A stretch of DNA of 51,948 nt from IMG/VR virus record IMGVR_UViG_3300025112_000019, positions 1-51,948 of that record; one strand, 5' to 3'. Shown one piece after another: positions 23,904-31,015 of this stretch (positions are counted from its first letter, which is position 1; each line of letters opens with the position of its first letter). The position numbers and the translations under genes were made by a program. Source of the stretch: a virus. The notes beneath the pieces are model-generated. The model was not told the origin of the DNA and did no database searches. It worked only from the letters and a program-made list of their open reading frames with translations.

Positions 23904-24160
23904 TCGTCGACACCAAGTGACGCCAAGGTGTCCTTGGCGTCGTTAACCAAGGCCGACAACTCGATGCAAACATACGCCTTGAGCCTGGTAATAGCGTTAA
24001 CGCTGAAAAATGACTCCAGCGCTATGTGTGTCTTGTCAGCGTTGACCAAGGTGATTTGTAGCGTAGACTGTGGGCCAGTAACCCCGGCCTTAAGTTGTTC
24101 CAGCTGTTCCAGCTTACGGATGACCCCAGCGGCGTTTTCGATGTCTGCTCGTTTAACCAT
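23900..24160 (-). CDS. 86-residue unknown protein
   Basis: ATG at 24160 overlaps the stop of the previous gene (TGATG). The product has a helical start (MVKRADIENAAGVIRKLEQL), a beta segment (STLQITLVNADKTHIAL) and a helical C-terminus. It looks like a small alpha/beta protein. Function not recognised. Confidence 0.6.
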   Translation of the reverse strand: MVKRADIENAAGVIRKLEQLEQLKAGVTGPQSTLQITLVNADKTHIALESFFSVNAITRLKAYVCIELSALVNDAKDTLASLGVDE

Positions 24161-24477
24161 CAGAAGTGCTCCTTGAAAAGTTCATCTATGACATTGTACA
24201 ACATTCCGGCCGGGATTTCCATTCCCTCGCCACCTTCGTTCACTATCCAGACGGTGCGTGGTGAAGAACTGTATACCTCATACCGCTGCTCGTTCAACGG
24301 CACCTTTAAGATGGGCTTATTCTTGGCGAGCCGGCGCTTCAACCGGTCGATCCTGGCGTTGCGCCTAGTGATCGCGTCGTTCAGTTTACGCAACTCCATC
24401 ATGCGCCTCAGACTTTCGTTGATCAGGTGGCCTTGGGCAAGCATCGCCGCCTCATATTTTTCCTTCCAGTTGGTCAT
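24160..24477 (-). CDS. 105-residue helical, basic unknown protein
   Basis: ATG at 24477 follows GGAGGGTCGTGCC, a strong ribosome site. Residues 1-60 are amphipathic and basic (ITRRNARIDRLKRRLAKNK). The C-terminal 40 residues are mixed (RTVWIVNEGGEGMEIPAGML). The T-tract of the terminator upstream directly abuts its ribosome site, so expression may depend on incomplete termination. Possibly a small nucleic acid-binding protein; no family recognised. Confidence 0.6.
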   Translation of the reverse strand: MTNWKEKYEAAMLAQGHLINESLRRMMELRKLNDAITRRNARIDRLKRRLAKNKPILKVPLNEQRYEVYSSSPRTVWIVNEGGEGMEIPAGMLYNVIDELFKEHF

Positions 24478-24490
24478 GGCACGACCCTCC

Positions 24491-24523
24491 AAAATAAAAC
24501 CGCCAGGCACACGGCCTGGCGGT
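24491..24523 (-). terminator. intrinsic terminator after the HTH-like gene
   Basis: Read on the minus strand, a perfect 10-bp stem ACCGCCAGGC/GCCTGGCGGT with loop CGTGT is followed by TTTTATTTT. It begins just after the stop of the gene at 24530-24826. The T-tract runs into the ribosome site of the next gene, so it could act as an attenuator. Confidence 0.8.
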
Positions 24524-24529
24524 AGATGA

Positions 24530-24826
24530 TTAGATCATGCTGGCCAGCTTGATCACCAGCTCCTTTTTGTTGGCCTCGGCAGCGAGCTGGATCATGTCGA
24601 TGATCTCCTTCTGCTCCAACCCGTTTCCGCTGCACTTCCCGTTCAGCCCTATCAAGGCCCACTTGGCAACCTCAGGCACCTCACCTTGCCTGATCCAGGT
24701 ATCCCAGACACTGTAGCCTGAGTAACCGATAGCCTTCATCACCTTGTCGATACTTCCAAGGCAATTTACTGCGTCAGACATCATAGCATCAACAGTAAGA
24801 ACGCCGACCTTTTTGGATCTTCTCAT
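24530..24826 (-). CDS. possible HTH regulator (YdaS/Cro-like)
   Basis: The 98-residue protein begins with basic residues (MRRSKKVGVLTVDAMM). Around 22-60 it has CLGSIDKVMKAIGYSGYSVW followed by DTWIRQGEVPEVAKWALIGL. The pattern of a short helix, a turn and a recognition helix with W-x-R-x-G-x-x-P resembles Cro/YdaS-type helix-turn-helix proteins. The C-terminus is helical. The AGAGAGGAGAG leader precedes it, and a strong terminator follows, so it may be the end of a regulated unit. A DNA-binding role is likely but not certain. Confidence 0.55.
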   Translation of the reverse strand: MRRSKKVGVLTVDAMMSDAVNCLGSIDKVMKAIGYSGYSVWDTWIRQGEVPEVAKWALIGLNGKCSGNGLEQKEIIDMIQLAAEANKKELVIKLASMI

Positions 24827-24839
24827 GCTTCTCTCCTCT

Positions 24840-25412
24840 CTATGCGCGGTCGATCTTCAGGATCCCATCCTCAATGAGGCGGGCACGGTAGTAGCTGAAG
24901 ATCCGCCACGGGTCCTGCTTGGTCTTGAGCTGGGCAGCAGAGCCCTGCAGCTTTTTCTTCAGCCGGTCGTATGATGGGTCGCCCTCCTTTTCCTTGAGCT
25001 CCCGGATGGCGTCGACAATGACCTTGGCTTGACGCGGCAGCTTGGCGATCACCTCATCCGTGGCCCCGTTGATCTTGAACACCTGGTTGGCGCGCTTGGG
25101 GCCGGCCTTGATCTTGACCACCTCACCTTCAGGGGTCTTGCGCTCGTATGGGTCCTTGCCGTGGAGCAGGACCGCCCGCCAAAGCTTGTCGGCTGCCGCA
25201 GTCTTGTCCTTGGAGTACCTGGCCTCCTCGCCGGTCAACTTGCGGATCTCGCCTTCCAAGGCAACCTTGGAATAGAAGTTGGTCAGGCCGGTCGGGCCAA
25301 CATGGACCGGTGTGCCTGCCATCGTGAAGGCACGGGCCCGGCTCACGGTGTCGAACTTGCACCAGTTGCCTGTCGGCATATGGGCAATGGCCTCATAGTC
25401 AAACGTCGTCAT
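24840..25412 (-). CDS. 190-residue conserved early protein of unknown function
   Basis: The start is set at the ATG at 25412, after AGAGAGGAGAGTTGAA. The product begins MTTFDYEAIAHMPTGNWCKF. It has many Lys/Arg-rich helices (EEARYSKDKTAAADKLWRAV), and the last 60 residues (PSYDRLKKKLQGSAAQLKTK, then RIFSYYRARLIEDGIL) look like a winged-helix or similar nucleic acid-binding tail. I recognise no named family. It belongs to the same unit as the two genes upstream. Confidence 0.62.
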   Translation of the reverse strand: MTTFDYEAIAHMPTGNWCKFDTVSRARAFTMAGTPVHVGPTGLTNFYSKVALEGEIRKLTGEEARYSKDKTAAADKLWRAVLLHGKDPYERKTPEGEVVKIKAGPKRANQVFKINGATDEVIAKLPRQAKVIVDAIRELKEKEGDPSYDRLKKKLQGSAAQLKTKQDPWRIFSYYRARLIEDGILKIDRA

Positions 25413-25426
25413 TTCAACTCTCCTCT

Positions 25427-25648
25427 CTATTCTGTCCGCCAAACCCGGACACCGCCTTCGACGGTGCGGGTGACGAACCTCATGTCTGGAAACAGGCGGC
25501 GGTAGTAGCCTACCACCCCCGCCATGGACTGTATGTTGCGGCCTTCAGCCAGGAAGCTGTCACCAACCTCCATGTCCTTGAACGGCCACTTGGTGTTCTT
25601 GGGCCTAGATACCGGAACACCCTTTTCGATTTTTATATCAGAAGGCAT
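25427..25648 (-). CDS. 73-residue conserved phage protein
   Basis: The product starts MPSDIKIEKGVPVSRPKNTK, then KWPFKDMEVGDSFLAEGRN, and ends with FVTRTVEGGVRVWR. The D-M-E-V-G-D-S pattern followed by a helix and the strand pair is a small domain common in phage and plasmid early genes, function unknown. ATG overlaps the previous stop by one base. Confidence 0.6.
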   Translation of the reverse strand: MPSDIKIEKGVPVSRPKNTKWPFKDMEVGDSFLAEGRNIQSMAGVVGYYRRLFPDMRFVTRTVEGGVRVWRTE

Positions 25649-26337
25649 CAGGCTGCCTCAATCGACTGGCCAAGCTGGATGCTGTCACCATAGATCTTGC
25701 CGGCCGTGACGCCTGCCATATTTCTGGGGGCACGCTCCCGGGACTTTTCTGTCTTGGTTTGCATGTTACTGGCCATCCAGTCGGAATTCTCAGCGGCAGC
25801 CTGGTCATACTCGACCACCATCGGCAGGTTGGTGCCGCCCTCGGTGGTGATGCCGTCGGCCTTGGCAGCCTCAATCATGTCAAAGACACGGCTGCAAATT
25901 CGCCGACTGGCGCCCTTCATGAAGGCCGTGACGAAGGCAGCGCCCTCGGTCTTCTTGTGGCGATAGGCCTCATGGCCGACAGCCTCAACCACCCAACGGG
26001 CCATGGTCTGGGCCGTCTGGACATTGTGCTGCTTGCCGATGAAGATGTGGGTGTTGTGGTAGGACTTGACCGCCCAGGTGCCATAGACATAGTCACAGAA
26101 ATACAGCTTGGCGATGGCCGAAGAAATCCGGCGGGCCCAGGGGCCGCCCCAGTATTCCACGTCGCTGCGGTCGATTTCGGACTTGACGGTCTGCACATCG
26201 GACATGGCCAGGTTGTGCTCGGCCAGCATGGCCTGCACCTTCTCCATGGCGGCAGCCGCCTCATTCTCGTTGGGGTTGTTGCCGGCCAGGGCCAGCAGCT
26301 TCTGCACACGCTCTACGATCTTCTCTTGCTCGGTCAT
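25648..26337 (-). CDS. DUF2786-type protein
   Basis: The 229-residue product from the ATG at 26337 (after AGAGAGGAGAGAGTCC) begins EKIVERVQKLLALAGNNPNE and NEAAAAMEKVQAMLAEHNL. This is the hallmark of the DUF2786 N-terminal domain of phage proteins. The rest contains a segment with KLYFCDYVYGT and FIGKQHNVQTAQTMARWVVE that matches the usual companion region. Function is unknown; such genes are frequent near phage replication genes. It opens the unit controlled by the CACA-N6-TGTG site 65-78 bases upstream. Confidence 0.8.
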   Translation of the reverse strand: MTEQEKIVERVQKLLALAGNNPNENEAAAAMEKVQAMLAEHNLAMSDVQTVKSEIDRSDVEYWGGPWARRISSAIAKLYFCDYVYGTWAVKSYHNTHIFIGKQHNVQTAQTMARWVVEAVGHEAYRHKKTEGAAFVTAFMKGASRRICSRVFDMIEAAKADGITTEGGTNLPMVVEYDQAAAENSDWMASNMQTKTEKSRERAPRNMAGVTAGKIYGDSIQLGQSIEAA

Positions 26338-26401
26338 GGACTCTCTCCTCTCTAAGACCAATTCTCGTAGGCCCAATATATCAAGCTGCCTCAGGCGTGT
26401 A

Positions 26402-26415
26402 CACAAAAAAATGTG
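26402..26415. promoter_or_regulatory. CACA-N6-TGTG operator-like site (exact)
   Basis: CACA AAAAAA TGTG, inside CAGGCGTGTACACA...ATGTGGTT, matches the 33470 site over about 27 bases (about 24 identical). It lies between the polymerase stop (26418) and the DUF2786 start, the only gap in that stretch. Confidence 0.65.
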
Positions 26416-26417
26416 GT

Positions 26418-28304
26418 TTAATTTATCTTTTTAATCTCACCCCAATTAGGCCCCAGCTCCACGTCCACCTTCAAGGGGACCTCCAGCTCCATGCAAGTCT
26501 CCATGATCTCAGCCTGCTGCCGGGCCTCAGCCTCGCTCGAAACTGTCGAGTCGAGCTCGTCGTGCAAGGTCAGGTGCAACAAGCCAGCTTTTTCGCGGTG
26601 ACACAACACCATCGCCCGCTTGATCATGTCGGCCGACGAGCCCTGGATCAACTTGTTGAGGGCCTTGAACCCGAAGGTCCGACGCAGATGCGAGTTCGGC
26701 CACTGACGCTCGGCCTCCTCCCGGCGTAAAGGTTTCTCGTCGTCGCGCATTTCGCCGTAGGGCGGCTCCCAAAATGGAAAGTGGCATCGGCGTCCTCCTA
26801 GGGTTATGATATAGCCTCGGTCCTCAGCAACCTCAGTGCATTTTTTCGCCAGGCCCTTGACATACGGCACGGCCTCGTGATAACCGTCGTAGACGTGACC
26901 AGTCTCACCAACGGGCACCCCTGCCTGGATGAGGTTGGTCTCCATCAACGCCCGTCCCATCCCGTACGCTGCCCCAAGATTCAGGGTCTTGGCTGGCTTG
27001 CGGGTGATGCCGGCCATGTCTGCCACCAGCTGATGGTAGTCGGTGTCAGGGTTGTCGACATACCGCTGTTTAGCGACGGCTGCCCCGATCATGTTCATCA
27101 GGACCGCGTAGTGGACCGTGACACGTGGCTCCTGCTGACTGTAGTCGTTGCAGCACCAGATGCCACCCTCCTCCGGGATAAACATCCGCCGGATTATGCC
27201 GGCAATTTCTGGGTTGTTCTCGGTTGACGGCATGGTCTGGAAGCCAGACGACAGGCGACCAGAGACGGTGCCGCCCTTGTCGTCCTTGACCTGGCGAAAT
27301 TCCGGGTGGACGTGGTCGCCAACCACCTGCCTGAGGATCATGTTCTCGAGGTAGGTCTTACGGGCCTTGTGGAGCTGTCGGCCCTCAAGGACAAGTGGCG
27401 ACAGCTCGTCTGTCTGCAGCTCTAGCCACTCCTTGGGAAAGCTACCGTTGCCGGCGGCAGTCTTGTTAAACGGGATGCCCAGCCTGCTGTAGGCCCTGGC
27501 CATCGAGACATGCGAGTGGATGTCGACTTCCCCGGCGAACTTGGCGATCCTATCGAGCACCTTTTGCTCACGGGCCACGAAGTCATCTCGTGTGGCCTCT
27601 ACCTTGTCAACATCCACCCGCACCCCGGTGAAGCGCATCTCAAGCAGCACCTCAATCAGGTCGCATTCCAGCTCGAACACACGCCACAGGTCCTCGGCTA
27701 TGAGCTGTTCTTTTTGTTTCTCCCAGATCCGTAGTGGCAGCTCAGCGTCGGCCTCGCCGTAGGGCCCGACGAAGGCTGCCGGAAGCTTCCACAGTCCTGA
27801 CTTTGGGTCAACACCATAGGTAGTCGCTGCCTCGCGCAGGAGGGTCTCGTCCTTGCCCTCGCCGAGATATTCCAATGACAGCGCCTGCAGGCTGTAGGAA
27901 CGCTTGTACTCATCGATCAACGGCTCCGCTACCTGGATGTCGTAAAATGGGCCCTGTGGCCTGATGTCCAGCGTCCGCAGCCACTCTAGGTCGTAGATGA
28001 TCTTAGCGCCGACCTTAGGGGTCTTGGTGCCTAGCTGCTCCCTGGTGTATCTGATGACCTTGTCTCGGTCAAGGTTGCCGCCACCAGCGTGCGCGATGGG
28101 GTAATACCGACTACCGTGTTCCTTGGTAGCCAGGGCAATTCCAACAACCTCACCATCACCCCTGGCGCCACCTGGACCGAGGTCCATGAGGTTGGGGTCA
28201 CGTGTCTCAAGATCGACTGAGATTTCTGGCGCATTACGAAGATCCGGGTAGTCCTCAGTGGGGGACCATGTCACCGCCGGCGTGAATAAAGGCAGTTGGC
28301 TCAA
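26418..28304 (-). CDS. polA: family A DNA polymerase with 3'-5' exonuclease domain
   Basis: The replicative polymerase is 628 residues long. The N-terminal exonuclease domain shows motif I SVDLETRD (29-36), motif II GAKIIYDLEWLRTLD (99-113) and the motif III region YSLQALSLEYLGEG (137-150). The polymerase domain shows motif A CNDYSQQEPRVTVHYA, motif B RKPAKTLNLGAAYGMG and motif C LHDELD. In motif B the position equivalent to E. coli Phe762 is Leu. The start is TTG at 28304 with GAGGGAG upstream. It overlaps the deaminase gene by 50 bases in another frame, and the CACA-N6-TGTG site follows its stop. Confidence 0.95.
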   Translation of the reverse strand: MSQLPLFTPAVTWSPTEDYPDLRNAPEISVDLETRDPNLMDLGPGGARGDGEVVGIALATKEHGSRYYPIAHAGGGNLDRDKVIRYTREQLGTKTPKVGAKIIYDLEWLRTLDIRPQGPFYDIQVAEPLIDEYKRSYSLQALSLEYLGEGKDETLLREAATTYGVDPKSGLWKLPAAFVGPYGEADAELPLRIWEKQKEQLIAEDLWRVFELECDLIEVLLEMRFTGVRVDVDKVEATRDDFVAREQKVLDRIAKFAGEVDIHSHVSMARAYSRLGIPFNKTAAGNGSFPKEWLELQTDELSPLVLEGRQLHKARKTYLENMILRQVVGDHVHPEFRQVKDDKGGTVSGRLSSGFQTMPSTENNPEIAGIIRRMFIPEEGGIWCCNDYSQQEPRVTVHYAVLMNMIGAAVAKQRYVDNPDTDYHQLVADMAGITRKPAKTLNLGAAYGMGRALMETNLIQAGVPVGETGHVYDGYHEAVPYVKGLAKKCTEVAEDRGYIITLGGRRCHFPFWEPPYGEMRDDEKPLRREEAERQWPNSHLRRTFGFKALNKLIQGSSADMIKRAMVLCHREKAGLLHLTLHDELDSTVSSEAEARQQAEIMETCMELEVPLKVDVELGPNWGEIKKIN

Positions 28305-28758
28305 GGTTCAGCTCCCTCTTGCTAATGAAATGCCAGTGCCGTCCCTGGCTTGTCCACTGGGCCTTGGCCCGTTCGGTATGCTCTGAGGCGTATTCCTCTG
28401 AGAACACCATCCGCCCGGCCGACGTGGCCATCAGGGCGTTGACGCACGTGATGCATGGGCTGACGGTGCAGTAGACCGCCGACACCAGCATGTTGTTGTG
28501 GCACGAGATCAAGGCATTGATCTCAGCGTGGATGGCGCCGCACAGGTCGAGGCCCTGGCCTGGTGGCTGCTCAGCCCCTGGGCACGGGGCATCAATGCAG
28601 TGAGGCATACCAGGTGGGTTGCCATTGTGACCAGTGGCCAGGACCCTGTTTGCTGGGTCCACCAGCACGCAGCCGACCTGCCTTCGCACGCAGGTGGCAC
28701 GGGTTGCCACCTCGTGGGCAATGCGCAGGTAATATTGATCGATGCTAGGTCTATTCAT
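28255..28758 (-). CDS. dcd: dCMP deaminase
   Basis: This zinc enzyme converts dCMP to dUMP, the substrate of thymidylate synthase. In 167 residues it has the deaminase zinc signature: HAEINAL (His ligand and catalytic Glu) and SPCITCVNALMA (two Cys ligands). The N-terminal part RATCVRRQVGCVLVDPANRV and GHNGNPPGM are typical of deoxycytidylate deaminases of the T4/ComEB type. The gene overlaps the ThyA-family gene by 8 bases. With ThyX, the ThyA-family enzyme and the kinase fusion it forms a pyrimidine-nucleotide cluster. An allosteric site cannot be judged. Confidence 0.93.
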   Translation of the reverse strand: MNRPSIDQYYLRIAHEVATRATCVRRQVGCVLVDPANRVLATGHNGNPPGMPHCIDAPCPGAEQPPGQGLDLCGAIHAEINALISCHNNMLVSAVYCTVSPCITCVNALMATSAGRMVFSEEYASEHTERAKAQWTSQGRHWHFISKRELNLEPTAFIHAGGDMVPH

Positions 28759-29620
28759 CGTATAACCCCATTAGCCAGTCTTGGCCATAGGCCTCGTGAA
28801 TGTATTGACGGGCAGTGCTGCTATGTGTGCTGGACATTTGTAGGTACTCAATCAGGTCGAACGGGTCACCCTCATCATACCACCTGGTCATGTTGATTTG
28901 AACGCTTCTTGTCTCTTCATCAGTGGCCACATAGACCCCAGCGTCCAGGCAGTCGTTCACCTTCTTCCAGTTTTTCTCGTAGAGGTGGGCCGAGCCTGGG
29001 GTGATCCGCAGGTTACCAAGCTTAAGGCCGACGCCGCGATTTTTGTTGAGCAACATGGCCACCAACATGGTGATGCAGGTGAAGTTGAAGGCATCATATG
29101 GGATGCCGAGCCAGGCATCTGACGACCGCATGGTCACCAGGCAATGCAGCCGGCCACCACGGATCAGCCACTGCATCGCCACGGTGCACGGCACGTCCCT
29201 GCTGCCTGGTGGGTTGGGCCGCCAGATGGTCATGACCGCCTGCCGTGAGTTGTCGTCCAGGGCCAGGTTTTGCACCACATACATCAACTGATCGATGACC
29301 TGTGGGCCATACGCCCCGGCGAACATGTAACCATCGTCGGAAAACTGCTCGATATTTTTAGACAGATCCTGCATCTCCCGGAGCCGGTTAGAGCCAGATA
29401 GGATCCAGGCCGCCTCGCCCGCCATGAACCGATAACCCAGCTTGCGGCCAGGGTTCAGCAAGACCGGGTAGTTCATGTCGAATGTAAACGGCCGGCCGAG
29501 CAGCTCCACGGTCGCCATGTCGCGCGGCTTGGAGGCGGCGCCATGGATCATAATGTCACGGATATGCGAGATCCAGGCCTGGTCGATCAGCTCGGCACGA
29601 GCATCAATTGGAAAGTGCAT
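28751..29620 (-). CDS. ThyA-family enzyme, probably pyrimidine (dCMP) hydroxymethylase-like
   Basis: The product has 289 residues from the ATG at 29620 (after GAGGAGCTTAAAG). It keeps the thymidylate synthase framework: Glu69 in GEAAWILSGSN, catalytic Cys145 in DVPCTVAMQW, R165-S166-x-D168, and H212-x-Y214 in SAHLYEKN. The position that recognises the pyrimidine in ThyA (Asn177 of E. coli, in PFN) is Asp176 here, in LGIPYDAF. T4 dCMP hydroxymethylase has Asp at the matching position, which selects cytosine. With ThyX already present, a hydroxymethylase making 5-hydroxymethyl-dCMP is the best reading. A relaxed or dUMP-specific enzyme is possible. Confidence 0.8.
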   Translation of the reverse strand: MHFPIDARAELIDQAWISHIRDIMIHGAASKPRDMATVELLGRPFTFDMNYPVLLNPGRKLGYRFMAGEAAWILSGSNRLREMQDLSKNIEQFSDDGYMFAGAYGPQVIDQLMYVVQNLALDDNSRQAVMTIWRPNPPGSRDVPCTVAMQWLIRGGRLHCLVTMRSSDAWLGIPYDAFNFTCITMLVAMLLNKNRGVGLKLGNLRITPGSAHLYEKNWKKVNDCLDAGVYVATDEETRSVQINMTRWYDEGDPFDLIEYLQMSSTHSSTARQYIHEAYGQDWLMGLYDE

Positions 29621-30620
29621 CTTTAAGCTCCTCAGCGTAGGTTGAGACGTCACTGTGATCGAACCGCCTGGCATGCTGCGGGTGCCGGATTTTTTCATGG
29701 AAAATGTGAAGATCATGCAGCTTGCTGCTGGCGTTAGCCCCCAGGGCGATGACCTTTTTGCAGTTGTCGGCCACCTCCTTGAGCTGCTCAGCCGTGGTCC
29801 CTGGGTCATTGGCGTTCATGAGGCACATCTCCTCCTCAGGGATGTAGGCAGCATGCAGGGCCTTGGTCAGATACAGGCTGCAGCCGCCGTTCTCATAAAA
29901 CGGCCAGTTGAGAATGTGCTTCTTGCCGCTGACGTCACCTACCAAGAGGGTAGATCTGTTCCCCACCCGGCCGGCCAGGTTGCCCCAGTTGGGGTTCAGG
30001 CCTGGCTGATAGGTCAGCCCGTCCCTAACAATCTCCAGGCAAGAAAGCAAGCCCTTGACACAGGACTTAATGTCCTTCTTGGGGTGCTTGGCGATGTCAT
30101 ACTGAAACCAGTGAGTATCAGTGATGACGCCCCCCAGGGCCGCCAGCTGCTCGGCGTAGCTGCCGGTGTTGGGCCTGGTGACCGAGCCGTGAACCAGGTT
30201 CAAAAACCGGTCTGAGACCTCGGACACATCAGCATACATCTCATCCCGACTTTTCTTTAGCTCACGGTGGTTTGCCACCACCATCTCGGTTGGCGGCGCC
30301 GCAATCACGTAGATGGCCCCAAACCGCAGGAGCATTCTATGCATCATCCGGGTGGCAATGCCGATGCCCACGCCATCGCGGTAGGTGTCGGCATAGATGT
30401 TTTCGCTCGGCCACAGGCGATCGACGACCACGGTCTTGATGTCTGACAGCGCGATGGCGTTGATCAGGGCGTCGGTCTGATACCGCCACATGTCCCAGGT
30501 CGGGTCGAAGGACAGGTGCATATACTTGCTCTTGTCCTCGCCAACCTCGTCACAGATGGCCTGGGCCAGGGTGGTCTTGCCAGTGCAATCACACCCGTCA
30601 ATTACAATAATGCCGGTCAC
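29604..30620 (-). CDS. thymidylate-kinase-like domain fused to uracil-DNA-glycosylase-like domain
   Basis: The product has 338 residues with GTG start at 30620, overlapping the previous stop (TAGTG), with GGAG upstream. Residues 1-200 are a nucleoside monophosphate kinase: P-loop GCDCTGKTT (9-17) and VVVDRLWPSENIYADTYRDG (64-83), matching the thymidylate kinase DR(Y/H) motif. Residues 222-325 match the uracil-DNA glycosylase superfamily plan: STLLVGDVSG (family-4-type G-E-x-x-G, here G-D-V-S-G), WPFYENGGCSLYLTKAL, LMNAND, KKVIALGANASSKL and RHPQHARRF (the H-P-x-x-x-R-R end). The kinase could phosphorylate modified dNMPs. Whether the second domain excises, binds or modifies bases is unknown. 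Confidence 0.75.
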   Translation of the reverse strand: MTGIIVIDGCDCTGKTTLAQAICDEVGEDKSKYMHLSFDPTWDMWRYQTDALINAIALSDIKTVVVDRLWPSENIYADTYRDGVGIGIATRMMHRMLLRFGAIYVIAAPPTEMVVANHRELKKSRDEMYADVSEVSDRFLNLVHGSVTRPNTGSYAEQLAALGGVITDTHWFQYDIAKHPKKDIKSCVKGLLSCLEIVRDGLTYQPGLNPNWGNLAGRVGNRSTLLVGDVSGKKHILNWPFYENGGCSLYLTKALHAAYIPEEEMCLMNANDPGTTAEQLKEVADNCKKVIALGANASSKLHDLHIFHEKIRHPQHARRFDHSDVSTYAEELKDALSN

Positions 30621-31015
30621 TACTTCGGCTCCAGCCCCAGCAGCGGCCGCAGGTCGGGTGGCTCCCAGCCGTCAGGCTTGACCACATCGAACTCGCTGCC
30701 GCGCTTACTATCCTCGGCCGACTCAGCCCGCTCCTTCCGCATGTTAGCCCAGTGTACCTCTTGCCAGCACGCCTCGAACGGAATGCCCATCAAATACGCC
30801 GTGCCGAGGGCGACGTAGACAAGGTCGACCAGGGCATCAGCCGCACCCTCAAGGTTGCCAGCCATATGGGCAACAACCAACTCGTCAAGCTCCTCCAGAA
30901 GAAAATCTTTCCGAAAGTTGAAAAGATCGTCTTCAAGCAGCTTGGGCTCCGGGTCCAGGTTCTCGAGCCCGAACTTCGTGTGGAAATCCTTGATGTCGTA
31001 GGTAAAGCTGGTCAT
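30620..31015 (-). CDS. MazG/PRA-PH-like NTP pyrophosphatase
   Basis: The 131-residue product begins at the ATG at 31015; a longer frame to 31033 lacks a ribosome site. FLLEELDELVVAHMAGNLEG (39-57) supplies the acidic E-x-x-E segment, and AADALVDLVYVALGTAYLMG (58-77) the second metal-binding helix. EVHWANMRKER completes the all-alpha fold. Enzymes of this superfamily hydrolyse (d)NTPs to the monophosphate; T4 dCTPase is believed to be related. In this cluster it could remove unmodified dCTP or dUTP so that only a modified nucleotide is polymerised. Substrate is inferred from context. Confidence 0.8.
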   Translation of the reverse strand: MTSFTYDIKDFHTKFGLENLDPEPKLLEDDLFNFRKDFLLEELDELVVAHMAGNLEGAADALVDLVYVALGTAYLMGIPFEACWQEVHWANMRKERAESAEDSKRGSEFDVVKPDGWEPPDLRPLLGLEPK

